DNA from: Saprospiraceae bacterium
Lineage (GTDB): Bacteria; Bacteroidota; Bacteroidia; Chitinophagales; Saprospiraceae
Direction of reading: 5' to 3'
Assembly: GCA_016714765.1 (NCBI GenBank)
Contig: JADKCF010000044.1
Coordinates: 16,001 to 80,000 of the forward strand
DNA: 64,000 bases
Made by a program: the position numbers and the translations under genes. The notes under the pieces are model-generated. The model was not told the origin of the DNA, did no database searches, and saw nothing but the letters and a program-made list of their open reading frames with translations. Below are positions 31,111 to 39,805 of the stretch, one piece after another. Within the stretch, counting starts at the first letter, position 1, and the number at the start of each line of letters is the position of its first letter.

Positions 31111-31167
31111 TTCAATTTACACAAATATTAAATTCAATCTGCACAAATTAAATTTTCAATCTGCACA
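31111..31167. repeat. Iteron-like direct repeats, cluster 3 (three units, 22-bp period)
   Basis: Units start at 31111 (TTTACACA form), 31133 and 31155 (both TCTGCACA form) with the same 22-base period and orientation. The cluster lies 137 bases before hisS. The sequence between clusters 2 and 3 is AT-rich without features. Confidence 0.93.
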
Positions 31168-31252
31168 AATTAAAAAATGAATATACCCTATTTCTATTTC
31201 GTATGTTTGTAATTTATACACCATGCCAAACCTTCCATTCATTTAGAAGTAG

Positions 31253-31260
31253 TATCTTTG
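31253..31260 (+). promoter_or_regulatory. -7 element (TATCTTTG) for hisS
   Basis: It lies 43 bases before the hisS ATG at 31304 and outside the repeat field. No -33 TTG at normal spacing is present. Confidence 0.45.
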
Positions 31261-31303
31261 CTCTCCATTGTTCATCAAAAAAGACAATACCAGATATCTC
31301 AAT

Positions 31304-32658
31304 ATGTCATCCAAACCATCCATTCCGAAAGGTACCAGAGATTTTTTGCCGTCACAGGTCATCAAGCGCAAATATATTTTTAATACTATAGAGTCGGTAT
31401 TCAAAACCTTTGGTTACCTGCCCATAGAAACTCCCACCATGGAAAATCTCTCCACACTTACAGGCAAATATGGTGAAGAAGGAGATAGGTTGCTTTTTAA
31501 GGTTCTCAATAATGGAGATTTTTTGGCAGATGTCAATGCAGAAAACTTAGCCAATAAAGAATCCTATAAAGTCATCTCACAAATTTCCAAACGCGGCCTT
31601 AGGTATGATTTGACCGTACCTTTTGCCCGATTTGTGGTGATGAACCAAAACGAAATTTCGCTTCCATTTAAAAGGTATCAGATACAACAAGTTTGGCGTG
31701 CAGACAGACCTCAACGAGGCAGGTATCAGGAGTTTTATCAGTGTGATGTCGATGTAGTAGGTTCTGATTCTTTGATGTATGAAGCGGAGTTAATACAGAT
31801 TTATGCGGATGTATTTAAGAAACTAAATATGAAAGTCCGGATTCTCATCAATAACCGAAAGGTGCTCTTTGGCCTGGCGGAAGCTGCCGGGATCACAGAC
31901 AAGTTTATGGAGATGACGATAGCCATAGATAAGCTGGATAAAATAGGTAATGATGGTGTCATCAAAGAAATGATGGACCGGGATATCACCAGGGAGCAGG
32001 CACAAAAAGTATTGACTTTACTTGGTATAAGTGATCTTGCTTCACTAAAAACTGCTTTTGCAGGACTGCAAGAGGGTACCAAAGGTATCGAAGAAATACA
32101 AACTGTGTTGAATTATCTCGATGGTAGTGTCGCCGAATTGCATTTTGACATCAGTCTGGCCCGTGGGCTTAATTACTATACTGGTTGTATTTTTGAAGTC
32201 AAAGTGGATACTGCTGTTTACCCTGGATTCAGTATGGGTAGCATTGGCGGTGGTGGCAGATATGACAATCTGACCGGTGTTTTTGGACTAAGCGGTGTCT
32301 CAGGCGTCGGTGTCTCTTTCGGGGCAGAGCGTATATATGATGTGATGGAAGAGTTACATCTTTTTCCAGCAGATGTTCACAAGGACATCGAAGTATTGTT
32401 TGTAGCTTTGGATGAAGCAAGCCATCAATATGCTTTCAGACTGGGGGCAGACCTGCGAAAAAGTGGTATAGCCTGCGATATTTACCCGGAACCTGCCAAG
32501 ATGAAAAAGCAAATGTCTTATGCCAATGCCAGGAATGTACCTTATGTTGCTATCATTGGAGAGTCAGAAAGACTGGAGTCTCAAGTCAGTTTAAAAACAT
32601 GGTCACAGGGGAGCAGCGGGATGTGATGGCAAATGATTTATTACTTCAGTTTACATAA
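31304..32658 (+). CDS. hisS: Histidine-tRNA ligase (one-base frameshift near the 3' end)
   Basis: The class II synthetase for tRNA-His starts MSSKPSIPKGTRDFLPSQV at 31304. Motif 2 is QIQQVWRADRPQRGRYQEFYQCDVD. The histidine-A motif region is ARGLNYYTGCIFEV, and motif 3 is GSIGGGGRYDNLTG with VSFGAERI. The C-terminal anticodon domain ends YVAIIGESERLESQVSLK. There the frame breaks in a run of five A (32593-32597). With one more A it continues NMVTGEQRDVMANDLLLQFT to a TAA at 32656-32658, for 451 residues. As hisS is essential and normally single-copy, a consensus error is the likely cause. The gatA start is 2 bases downstream. Confidence 0.93.
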
Positions 32659-32660
32659 CG

Positions 32661-34073
32661 ATGGAAAATTTTTCATTAGATCAATTACAGCAGCAATTAC
32701 TGAGAGGGACTTTGAGTTGCGAAAGACTTGTACTTTATTACCTTCAGAATATTGTCAACACTCAAGAACTCAATGCTTACGTGGAAGTATATGCCGACGA
32801 GGCGATGGACTATGCAAAGGCACTGGATATCAAAATCAAAAATCAGCCCGAATCATTGGGAAAGCTGTTTGGTTGTGTACTTTCTGTCAAAGACCTGATC
32901 GTACACAAAGACCATAAAGTCAGTGCCGGGTCTGCCATTTTAAGTGGATTTGAAAGTCAGTTTACTGCTTCTGCTCTAGATGCAGTATTGAAAGAAGATG
33001 CCATCATCATCGGACGTACCAATTGTGATGAATTCGGTATGGGGTCCGATAATACCAACAGTCATTTTGGTCCTGTCAGAAACAAAATCGACAAGTCAAA
33101 GATATCAGGAGGGTCAAGTGGAGGAGCTGCCGTCTCTGTACAGGCAGACACCTGTCTTGTGGCATTGGGCACAGATACGGGCGGTTCGGTCCGACAACCG
33201 GCAGCCATGTGTGGAGTAATAGGATTTAAGCCCAGTTATGGACTTGTGTCCCGGTTTGGATTGGTAGCTTATGCGTCATCTTTTGATCAGCTTGGGATCA
33301 TTGGGCGCCATGTCTCAGATATTGACAAAGTGATGAGTATAGTGTCCATATATGATGAAAACGATGCGACAATGTACTCAGATGGGCTATATTCAGAACA
33401 GGAAGCCATAAAAAAAACGTCATACCGAATAGCCTATTTTGATCAGGCGGTGCATACAGATGGCATTCAGGCAGAAGTCTACGATGCTTTTAATAATTCA
33501 GTAGATAAACTCCGCTCTATGGGGCATGAGGTAAATAAAATTGGGTTTGATTATCTGGAGTATCTTGTTCCATGTTACTACATATTGACGACAGCAGAAG
33601 CATCCTCCAACCTCAGTCGTTATGACGGAATACGATATGGATATCGGTCACCCAAGGCTAAAACACTCCAGGATGTATATACTATGTCCAGATCAGAAGG
33701 CTTCGGAAAGGAGGTGAAAAAAAGGATTATGCTGGGCTCTTTTGTATTAAGTGAGGCATATTATGATGCCTACTTCTCTAAAGCTCAACAAGTGCGACAG
33801 CTCATCCGTCAGAAGATGGATGAAATTTTCGAAAACTATGATTTTATAATACTTCCAACGTCCCCGGTTGTGGCATGGGATATAGATCAAAAGCCAAGCG
33901 ACCCGCTGGCTATGTATATGGCGGATATATATACAGTGCTTGCCAGCCTTACAGGTATGCCTGCAGTCTCAGTCCCCAATGGCAATAATTCTGATAATTT
34001 GCCGTTTGGTATACAGGTACTGGCAGGAACAAAAAAAGATAAAAATTTACTCCTGTTTGCAGGGCAAATTTAA
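32661..34073 (+). CDS. gatA: Amidase family protein, probable Asp-tRNA(Asn)/Glu-tRNA(Gln) amidotransferase subunit A
   Basis: The 470-residue amidase-signature protein has the catalytic Lys in LSVKDLIVHKDHKVSAGSA. The Ser-cisSer-Lys triad continues in ISGGSSGGAAVSVQADTCL and GTDTGGSVRQPAAMCG. GVIGFKPSYGLVSRFGLVAY is the conserved GatA stretch. It releases ammonia from glutamine for conversion of mischarged Glu-tRNA(Gln) or Asp-tRNA(Asn). The partners GatB and GatC are not in the window. It is almost contiguous with hisS (2-base gap after frame repair), so the two are co-transcribed. AsnS is encoded nearby, so the Gln route is the more likely need. Confidence 0.9.
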   Translation: MENFSLDQLQQQLLRGTLSCERLVLYYLQNIVNTQELNAYVEVYADEAMDYAKALDIKIKNQPESLGKLFGCVLSVKDLIVHKDHKVSAGSAILSGFESQFTASALDAVLKEDAIIIGRTNCDEFGMGSDNTNSHFGPVRNKIDKSKISGGSSGGAAVSVQADTCLVALGTDTGGSVRQPAAMCGVIGFKPSYGLVSRFGLVAYASSFDQLGIIGRHVSDIDKVMSIVSIYDENDATMYSDGLYSEQEAIKKTSYRIAYFDQAVHTDGIQAEVYDAFNNSVDKLRSMGHEVNKIGFDYLEYLVPCYYILTTAEASSNLSRYDGIRYGYRSPKAKTLQDVYTMSRSEGFGKEVKKRIMLGSFVLSEAYYDAYFSKAQQVRQLIRQKMDEIFENYDFIILPTSPVVAWDIDQKPSDPLAMYMADIYTVLASLTGMPAVSVPNGNNSDNLPFGIQVLAGTKKDKNLLLFAGQI

Positions 34074-34135
34074 TTTGGCAGTCGTATTGAGAAACAGTTA
34101 ATTACAGATAATAATTTGTTAACAAGTATATTTAC

Positions 34136-34166
34136 TTGACAATTTTTAAATTTTGTGCTATCTTTG
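34136..34166 (+). promoter_or_regulatory. Promoter of the lytic transglycosylase gene (TTG-N20-TATCTTTG)
   Basis: TTG at 34136-34138 and TATCTTTG at 34159-34166 fit the Bacteroidota consensus closely. About 95 bases of leader precede the ATG at 34267; no obvious structure was found in it. Confidence 0.7.
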
Positions 34167-34266
34167 CACTCACGAAATTATTTACACGCAGTTTTGTGTT
34201 AAATTAGCACAAGTCTGATGATTAACTGGATTTTAAACCCAAATTAAAACCGTTTTAATTTTTACC

Positions 34267-35511
34267 ATGAACACATTTAAACTAATTACAAGGCGGCTTG
34301 TGATGGTTTGTTTTCTGACTTTTTTAATAACATTTTCAGTATTTGCCAAATCCCCCAATAATGCTGAAATCATTAAAAGAGTAGAAAACCTCAATACCAT
34401 CATTGATATTCGGGTTACTGACGAAGTAACAGAACAGGTACTTTCCTGGGTCGAAAAGCGGAGAAGAGATGCCGAAACCATCTTAGGCAGGACATCCCTT
34501 TATTTTCCAATGATCGAACAGGCACTTAGGGAAAAAAACCTTCCCGACGAACTGAAATACATAGCTGTAATCGAATCAAGTCTTTTGCCGGATGCAGAAT
34601 CCCACCAAGGTGCTTCGGGTGTCTGGCAATTCATGAAAGGTACAGGTGAGTTGTATGGTCTTAAGATAGACAAGCACATTGATGAAAGAAAAGATTTGGT
34701 AAAGTCTACTGACAAGGCACTGGACTATCTTAAGCTGCTTCATGAGGCTTACGGCAACTGGACATTGGCTCTGGCTGCATACAACTGCGGAACCGGAACC
34801 ATCAATAAGGCTATCAAAAAAGCTGGTGGAGAAACAGATTATTGGAAAATAACCGAATTTCTTCCTAAAGAAACGCAAAAGTACATTCCCAGATTTATAG
34901 CTGCTTCCTACCTGATGTCATATTATTACTTGCACGATTTGACTCCTGCTGAACCTTCTGATGACCTAAAGTACATTGTTTCTGTCAAAGTTTTTGAAAA
35001 GACGGAATTCAAAAAATTAAGCAAAGAATTGGAAATAGATATTGACCTGATTAGGTTTTTAAATCCAATGTATAGAAAAGATGTTATTCCGGGTTCTGAA
35101 GAAGGTAATTATATACTCACCCTTCCTGATGTAAAAATGTTTGCATATATAGATAAATATAATGCTGCTTCCAATATAGTAAGCAACCCGATTGCATTTG
35201 TGCGTAGACCTGAGCCCGCAGAAGTAGTAACAGAGGTACGTAAGAATGTATCTGTGGAATATATAAAAGAGCTGCATAAAACCCAGCTGGCAGTGCGTGA
35301 CAACCTTAAAGATAGCAGCCTATTAGCCAGATTGGGTGAAGACATGACCCTGGAAAATCAGCAATTAAAACTATATAAAATGAGAAAGAAGGAATCGCTG
35401 GCAGATGTAGCTGAAGCCCACAGAATACCTTTGGCAGATCTGATGACTATCAATAAAGTGAATGAAGAAAAAGGTCTTGCCCCCGGCAGTATTATCTATC
35501 TTTCAAAATAA
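34267..35511 (+). CDS. Lytic transglycosylase with LysM domain (MltD-like)
   Basis: The 414-residue protein has a signal peptide (LVMVCFLTFLITFSVFAKS). The SLT goose-lysozyme-like domain spans about residues 80-210: the catalytic Glu is in YIAVIESSLLPDAES, followed by GASGVWQFMKGTGELYGL and the LALAAYNCGTGTINKAI helix. The middle part (TLPDVKMFAYIDKYN) is poorly conserved, and a LysM-like module ends the protein (YKMRKKESLADVAEAHRIPL). It cleaves peptidoglycan glycan strands with formation of 1,6-anhydro ends, in the periplasm. It has its own promoter and terminator, so it is monocistronic. Confidence 0.9.
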   Translation: MNTFKLITRRLVMVCFLTFLITFSVFAKSPNNAEIIKRVENLNTIIDIRVTDEVTEQVLSWVEKRRRDAETILGRTSLYFPMIEQALREKNLPDELKYIAVIESSLLPDAESHQGASGVWQFMKGTGELYGLKIDKHIDERKDLVKSTDKALDYLKLLHEAYGNWTLALAAYNCGTGTINKAIKKAGGETDYWKITEFLPKETQKYIPRFIAASYLMSYYYLHDLTPAEPSDDLKYIVSVKVFEKTEFKKLSKELEIDIDLIRFLNPMYRKDVIPGSEEGNYILTLPDVKMFAYIDKYNAASNIVSNPIAFVRRPEPAEVVTEVRKNVSVEYIKELHKTQLAVRDNLKDSSLLARLGEDMTLENQQLKLYKMRKKESLADVAEAHRIPLADLMTINKVNEEKGLAPGSIIYLSK

Positions 35512-35564
35512 CAACTGAAAGTCATCATTGTCCTCTAATAGTTGACGGATTAAAAATATTATGT

Positions 35565-35600
35565 ATCCTTGACGTCATACCTTGATGTCAGGGATTTTTT
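35565..35600 (+). terminator. Terminator after the lytic transglycosylase gene
   Basis: ATCCTTGACGTCA (35565-35577) pairs with TGATGTCAGGGAT (35583-35595) with two G-U pairs and a five-base loop. A T tract follows. Confidence 0.8.
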
Positions 35601-35763
35601 ATAAACTTCATTTGGTATTTTTAAAACGTGTATAAATAAAAGATAAATAATGATTCATATGGTGTAATGCGCAGTAGCTTAGGTTTTTTGATTTATATGG
35701 TAAGAAAACAAGATGTGTATATCGTTTTTTATCATAATATTAGGACTACTCTAACATATTTTA

Positions 35764-35771
35764 TACCTTTG
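35764..35771 (+). promoter_or_regulatory. -7 element (TACCTTTG) for sua5
   Basis: It lies 8 bases before the ATG at 35779, so the leader would be very short or absent. No -33 match. Confidence 0.4.
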
Positions 35772-35778
35772 TAGTATT

Positions 35779-36749
35779 ATGTCAGATTCATCATTTATAG
35801 GTCACAATATAGATATAGCGGCTACGTTGCTTAAAAAAGGCGAAGCTGTAGCCATACCTACTGAAACAGTGTATGGCCTTGCAGCCAATGCATTGAATGA
35901 GAGTGCAGTTGCTAAAATATTCAGGATAAAACAAAGGCCTAGTTTCGATCCACTTATTATACATTTGTCATCATTTGACAAAGTGAAGGATTATGTAGAG
36001 CAAATTCCCGAAGTGTTTGTGAAGTTGGCTGAAGCATTTACGCCAGGACCATTGACTTTTTTACTGCTGAAAAAACCCAATATCCCTGATATTGTCACCT
36101 CAGGATCACCTTATGTAGCCATCAGGATTCCATCTCACCCAATTACACTGGCCTTACTTGAAAAGCTGGATTTTCCTCTTGCTGCTCCCAGTGCCAATCC
36201 TTTTGGGTATATTAGTCCTACTACTGCACAACATGTGGCAGATCAGCTGGGCAATAAAATATATTACATTTTAGATGGAGGACCTTGTGATGTCGGCGTG
36301 GAAAGCACGATTGTGGCACTCAATGAAAATGGAGAAATTGAAATTTTGCGCAAGGGTGGCCTGGCGACTGAGAAGATCAGCGAAGTGGCCGGAAATATTA
36401 TTATAAGGGATATTTCTACCTCCAATCCCGAAGCACCCGGCATGCTTACAAGCCACTATGCACCTAAGGTTCCTTGGAGATTTCAAATATTCATGCACTA
36501 CCAGAAGGAATAAATATTCAAAGGACAGGCATTATTGCCTTCCGTAATTTTCTGCCTGATATCCCGACCCGCCATCAGATTGTACTTTCTCCTTCAGGCA
36601 ATTTTACAGATGCTGCGAGAAATCTTTTTGCCGGAATGCGCTATCTGGACGGCTGTGATATAGATGTTATTTATACTGAACTGGTGCCTGAAGAAGACCT
36701 GGGTATCGCCATCAATGACAGGCTTAGAAGAGCATCACACAAGCATTGA
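35779..36749 (+). CDS. sua5: L-threonylcarbamoyladenylate synthase, Sua5 type (one-base frameshift)
   Basis: The enzyme makes threonylcarbamoyl-AMP from Thr, bicarbonate and ATP for t6A37 of tRNA. The YrdC/TsaC domain has KGEAVAIPTETVYGLAANAL, KIFRIKQRPSFDPLIIH, PGPLTFLL and PLAAPSANPFGYISPT. Then comes the linker APGMLTSHYAPKVP, diagnostic of Sua5. The frame breaks right there at CCTTGG (about 36474, one T missing), and the C-terminal Sua5 domain follows in the next frame (EISNIHALPEGINIQRTG to 36749). Restored length is 323 residues, normal for bacterial Sua5. t6A synthesis is essential in most bacteria, so a consensus error is likely. Confidence 0.9.
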
Positions 36750-36752
36750 GTT

Positions 36753-37229
36753 TTAAAACTTAAGCACTCCGCCCAGACTTAATCGACCTAACAAAAAATC
36801 CTCTCTTCTTGATTTGCTGGTATAAAAAGTAGAATTAGCACCTCCGAAAAGAGAAATTTTTTTATTGATGTTGTATTTTATTTCAAGTGCAGGTTCAAAG
36901 CTTTGTGATAGGTTATTATTAATTCCTAAATCTGATTTGTAAAATATTTCATTTCTAAAGTCAATCCCCGCTCCCATCTCAAACCTATTGAAATTCAATA
37001 AATTGTATCTGTACCCCAAGGTAAAACCCGTACTAAACCTGGACGAAAATCCGGATGCAATCACACTATGTTTTGGAGTAAAAAAATATTCATAACCGAC
37101 ATTCAACGTCAAACCGGTATATCCGCTGTAAGACGAACTTACTCTCAAAGCATTTTTAAATTCAGCATTATGCTGAGCAGAAATCATCAAGGGCAGCATA
37201 GTAAAAAGGAGTATGTACTTCATCTTCAT
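36753..37229 (-). CDS. Small outer-membrane beta-barrel-like protein
   Basis: The 158-residue protein has a signal peptide (MKMKYILLFTMLPLMISAQ). Alternating amphipathic strands follow (LTLNVGYEYFF, TGFTLGYRYNLLNFN, RFEMGAGIDFRNEIFY, LEIKYNINKKISLFGG). It ends in the strand LGGVLKF with a terminal Phe, the usual outer-membrane barrel signature. Not assigned to a named family; related small barrels are common in Bacteroidota. It converges on sua5 (3-base gap) and is divergent from the DUF1015 gene across an interval with a palindrome. Confidence 0.65.
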   Translation of the reverse strand: MKMKYILLFTMLPLMISAQHNAEFKNALRVSSSYSGYTGLTLNVGYEYFFTPKHSVIASGFSSRFSTGFTLGYRYNLLNFNRFEMGAGIDFRNEIFYKSDLGINNNLSQSFEPALEIKYNINKKISLFGGANSTFYTSKSRREDFLLGRLSLGGVLKF

Positions 37230-37267
37230 TAAGTTATGGTTGTTTATTTTTATGGAACGAAATTCAG

Positions 37268-37292
37268 TTTTACCATGTCTATAATGGTAAAA
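37268..37292. promoter_or_regulatory. Operator-like palindrome between divergent genes
   Basis: TTTTACCAT (37268-37276) and ATGGTAAAA (37284-37292) form a perfect 9-base inverted repeat with a 7-base centre. It lies 39 bases upstream of the barrel gene start and 70 bases upstream of the DUF1015 gene. No T tract follows, so a protein-binding site is more likely than a terminator. Confidence 0.4.
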
Positions 37293-37361
37293 TATTTAAC
37301 TAAACTTTAACTTTGGTACATATTTCATTACCTTCGTGTTACCTAACCAAATTATGACAGG

Positions 37362-38462
37362 ATGAAAATTTATCCCTTTAAAGCATCCTACCCCAATATG
37401 GACCTCATTGCCTCACCTGATTCATTTTTTGATGCTGTAGGCAAGGAGTACAATGATTTCAGAAATGCAGGTTTTTTTTGTACTTCACCTAAAAAGGCGC
37501 TGTTTATTTATCGCATTGAGGGCAAAAAAATCTATACAGGCATCATTGGAAGTAATGAGATCAGTGATATAGAAGACCACAAAATATTGGGTCATGAACA
37601 TACTATCACTGAGAAAGAGCAGTCCATGATGAGCCTGATGTTATTGCGAAAAGCTATGATAAAACCAGTATTGCTAGCTTATGATGCACACAAGGCAATT
37701 GATGATTTTATTCGAAATTTTGTGATGGGCCATAAGCCTTTTTTTAGCATTGGCCTGGTACATAAAAACGAAAAGCACACGCTTTGGGCAGTAGATAAAG
37801 AAGAAGATATCGAGTTGGTCAGGTCATTGTTTTCAAAACATATACTCCAGGCTTACATTGCAGATGGCCATCACAGGGCAGCTATTACTGCCATGTTGGT
37901 CAAGAAAAATTATCTTCATGACAATGATGATGACAAACATCCTGGTTTGTTATGTGCATTTTTTCCATTTGATGATTTGACCATATTTGATTTCAACAGA
38001 GTCGTGGATATCACTATGTCAGAAACCAGGTTCATTGCATCATTGTCAGTGTTTTTTGATATACAACTTTTAGATCATCCACAAAAACCTGAGAGGAAAT
38101 ATCAGCTTACTATGTTTCTCCATGAAGAATGGTACAGCCTTTTATGGAAATCTGAGATTTTATCAGTATATAAAGACAAAAAGGTTCTGTTGGATGTAGA
38201 TTTGTTTAACAACTTCGTTTTGGGTAATATATTGAATATCGAAAATATCCGTTCTGCCACATCGGTCAGGTATATAGAAGGAGTGGCATCCATGGAGTCT
38301 CTGATATCAGCATGTAAATACCCCCGAACTGCCGGATTTTGTATGTACCCGGTCTCTAAAGACGATGTCATCCACACCTCTGATGCACGGGGTGTACTGC
38401 CACCCAAAAGTACATGGTTTGAGCCAAGAATGAAGAATGGATTGGTCATAAAAGAATTTTAA
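37362..38462 (+). CDS. DUF1015 family protein
   Basis: The 366-residue cytoplasmic protein has the DUF1015 signatures: SFFDAVGKEYNDFRNAGFF, ALFIYRIEGKKIYTGIIG, KILGHEHTITEKE and, best conserved, AYIADGHHRAAITAML (about residue 167). The family is usually near 400 residues; the N-terminal P-F-x-x-L-R-P stretch is reduced here (MKIYPFKASYPNMD). The function is not established, though the DGHHR motif resembles a nucleotide- or phosphate-binding or catalytic site. It is followed after 29 bases by the amidohydrolase gene, and both probably belong to one transcript. Confidence 0.82.
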   Translation: MKIYPFKASYPNMDLIASPDSFFDAVGKEYNDFRNAGFFCTSPKKALFIYRIEGKKIYTGIIGSNEISDIEDHKILGHEHTITEKEQSMMSLMLLRKAMIKPVLLAYDAHKAIDDFIRNFVMGHKPFFSIGLVHKNEKHTLWAVDKEEDIELVRSLFSKHILQAYIADGHHRAAITAMLVKKNYLHDNDDDKHPGLLCAFFPFDDLTIFDFNRVVDITMSETRFIASLSVFFDIQLLDHPQKPERKYQLTMFLHEEWYSLLWKSEILSVYKDKKVLLDVDLFNNFVLGNILNIENIRSATSVRYIEGVASMESLISACKYPRTAGFCMYPVSKDDVIHTSDARGVLPPKSTWFEPRMKNGLVIKEF

Positions 38463-38491
38463 AGTATTATTGTGCCAAAAATAGAAGAGGT

Positions 38492-39664
38492 ATGATCAGG
38501 AAATTCAGTGCCGATGCAGTATTTACGTCTGATGCAAAACTCGTTTCGGGGGTAGTGATTGTGGTTGATGAAGGAGGTAAAATCCTCAGTATTGACCCTT
38601 ATGCAGAGCATGATCCATCATCAGTAAGCATGTTGCAGGGTATCTTGATTCCAGGATTTGTCAATACACATTGCCATCTTGAGCTTTCACACATGAAAGG
38701 TAAGGTGGATACAGGTACAGGCTTACTTCCTTTTTTAAAAAATGTGGTTAGTTTCAGAGATATAGAGCAGTCAGTCATCGACCAGGCTATCATCGATGGG
38801 GATAAGGAAATGTACCGAAATGGAATTGTCGCCGTTGGGGATATTTCCAATAAAACGGATACTGCCAAGGTCAAGTCAGAAAGTCTTTTGGACTATTATA
38901 CTTTTGTAGAAATGTTTGATTTTCTACAGCCTTCCATGACAAATGCAACTATCATACAATATTCCTCTGTGATGGAGGGACAGAGTCATTATGGTTTTAA
39001 TAAAAAATCATATGTTCCGCATGCACCATATACGGTTACGCCACAATTGTTTGATTTTATCAATAGCCAGAATTCACCCGGATCGACCATAAGTATTCAT
39101 AATCAGGAAACTACATCTGAGAATGAATTATTTGTGACTGGCAAAGGTGGATTCAGCGATTTTTATAAAAGTTTTGGATTTGGTATGGATCACTTTGAAC
39201 CAATCGGAAAGTCCTCCATTCATTACACTATAAAAAACCTGTCTCCTGAGTTTCGCACCATATTTGTCCACAATACTTTGACGACAAAAGAAGATGTCGA
39301 GGCAGCATCTCTTTGGAATAAAAATATATTTTGGGCTACTTGCCCCAATGCTAATCTATACATAGAAAACAGGTTGCCGGATTATCGCGTTTTTCTGGAC
39401 AGCAACGCTAAAGTTACTGTTGGCACCGATAGCCTGACGTCCAACTGGCAACTGTCTGTTTGGGAAGAGGTCAAAACAATCAGAAAGTATCAATCATACA
39501 TTCCACTGGAGACATGTCTAAGCTGGGCAACCACTAATGGAGCTGCAGCACTGGGATTTGACGATAGATTGGGAAGCTTCGAAGTGGGCAAGACTCCCGG
39601 TTTGGTTTTATTAGGTGGCGATGTATGTGATGAGAGAGGACTTATTCCTGTCAGAGTTATGTAG
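38492..39664 (+). CDS. Amidohydrolase of the chlorohydrolase/deaminase type
   Basis: The 390-residue metal-dependent hydrolase (ATZ/TRZ, cytosine-deaminase-like fold) opens with the small beta sandwich. The metal motif is GFVNTHCHLELSHMKG (about residues 55-70; H-C-H-x-E form). A mid-barrel His is in YVPHAPYTVTPQ, then a SIHNQET metal His. The last metal Asp is in TVGTDSLTSNWQLSVWEE, and GSFEVGKTPGLVLL closes the sandwich. In Bacteroidota this subgroup is often linked to aminodeoxyfutalosine or S-adenosylhomocysteine deamination; the substrate cannot be fixed here. No menaquinone genes are in the window. Confidence 0.8.
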   Translation: MIRKFSADAVFTSDAKLVSGVVIVVDEGGKILSIDPYAEHDPSSVSMLQGILIPGFVNTHCHLELSHMKGKVDTGTGLLPFLKNVVSFRDIEQSVIDQAIIDGDKEMYRNGIVAVGDISNKTDTAKVKSESLLDYYTFVEMFDFLQPSMTNATIIQYSSVMEGQSHYGFNKKSYVPHAPYTVTPQLFDFINSQNSPGSTISIHNQETTSENELFVTGKGGFSDFYKSFGFGMDHFEPIGKSSIHYTIKNLSPEFRTIFVHNTLTTKEDVEAASLWNKNIFWATCPNANLYIENRLPDYRVFLDSNAKVTVGTDSLTSNWQLSVWEEVKTIRKYQSYIPLETCLSWATTNGAAALGFDDRLGSFEVGKTPGLVLLGGDVCDERGLIPVRVM

Positions 39665-39768
39665 AAATGTATGCTTTTTGCGGTTTATTTTTAGTGGGAA
39701 GATGTATTGTCTCGTCAACTTGGAGCACATTAATTGTTTTTTGCCTTCTGCATTTGTAGCTTTTTCCT

Positions 39769-39776
39769 TACTTTTG
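39769..39776 (+). promoter_or_regulatory. -7 element (TACTTTTG) for asnS
   Basis: It lies 29 bases before the ATG at 39806. It makes an upstream in-frame ATG at 39734 an unlikely start. Confidence 0.45.
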
Positions 39777-39805
39777 CGCCTCTATTGGATTTAAAACATA
39801 TCATC

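Noticed and set aside
30731..31167. CRISPR array
   Set aside because: The conserved unit is 13 bp with 9-bp AT-rich spacers; CRISPR repeats and spacers are each over 20 bp, and no cas gene is near.
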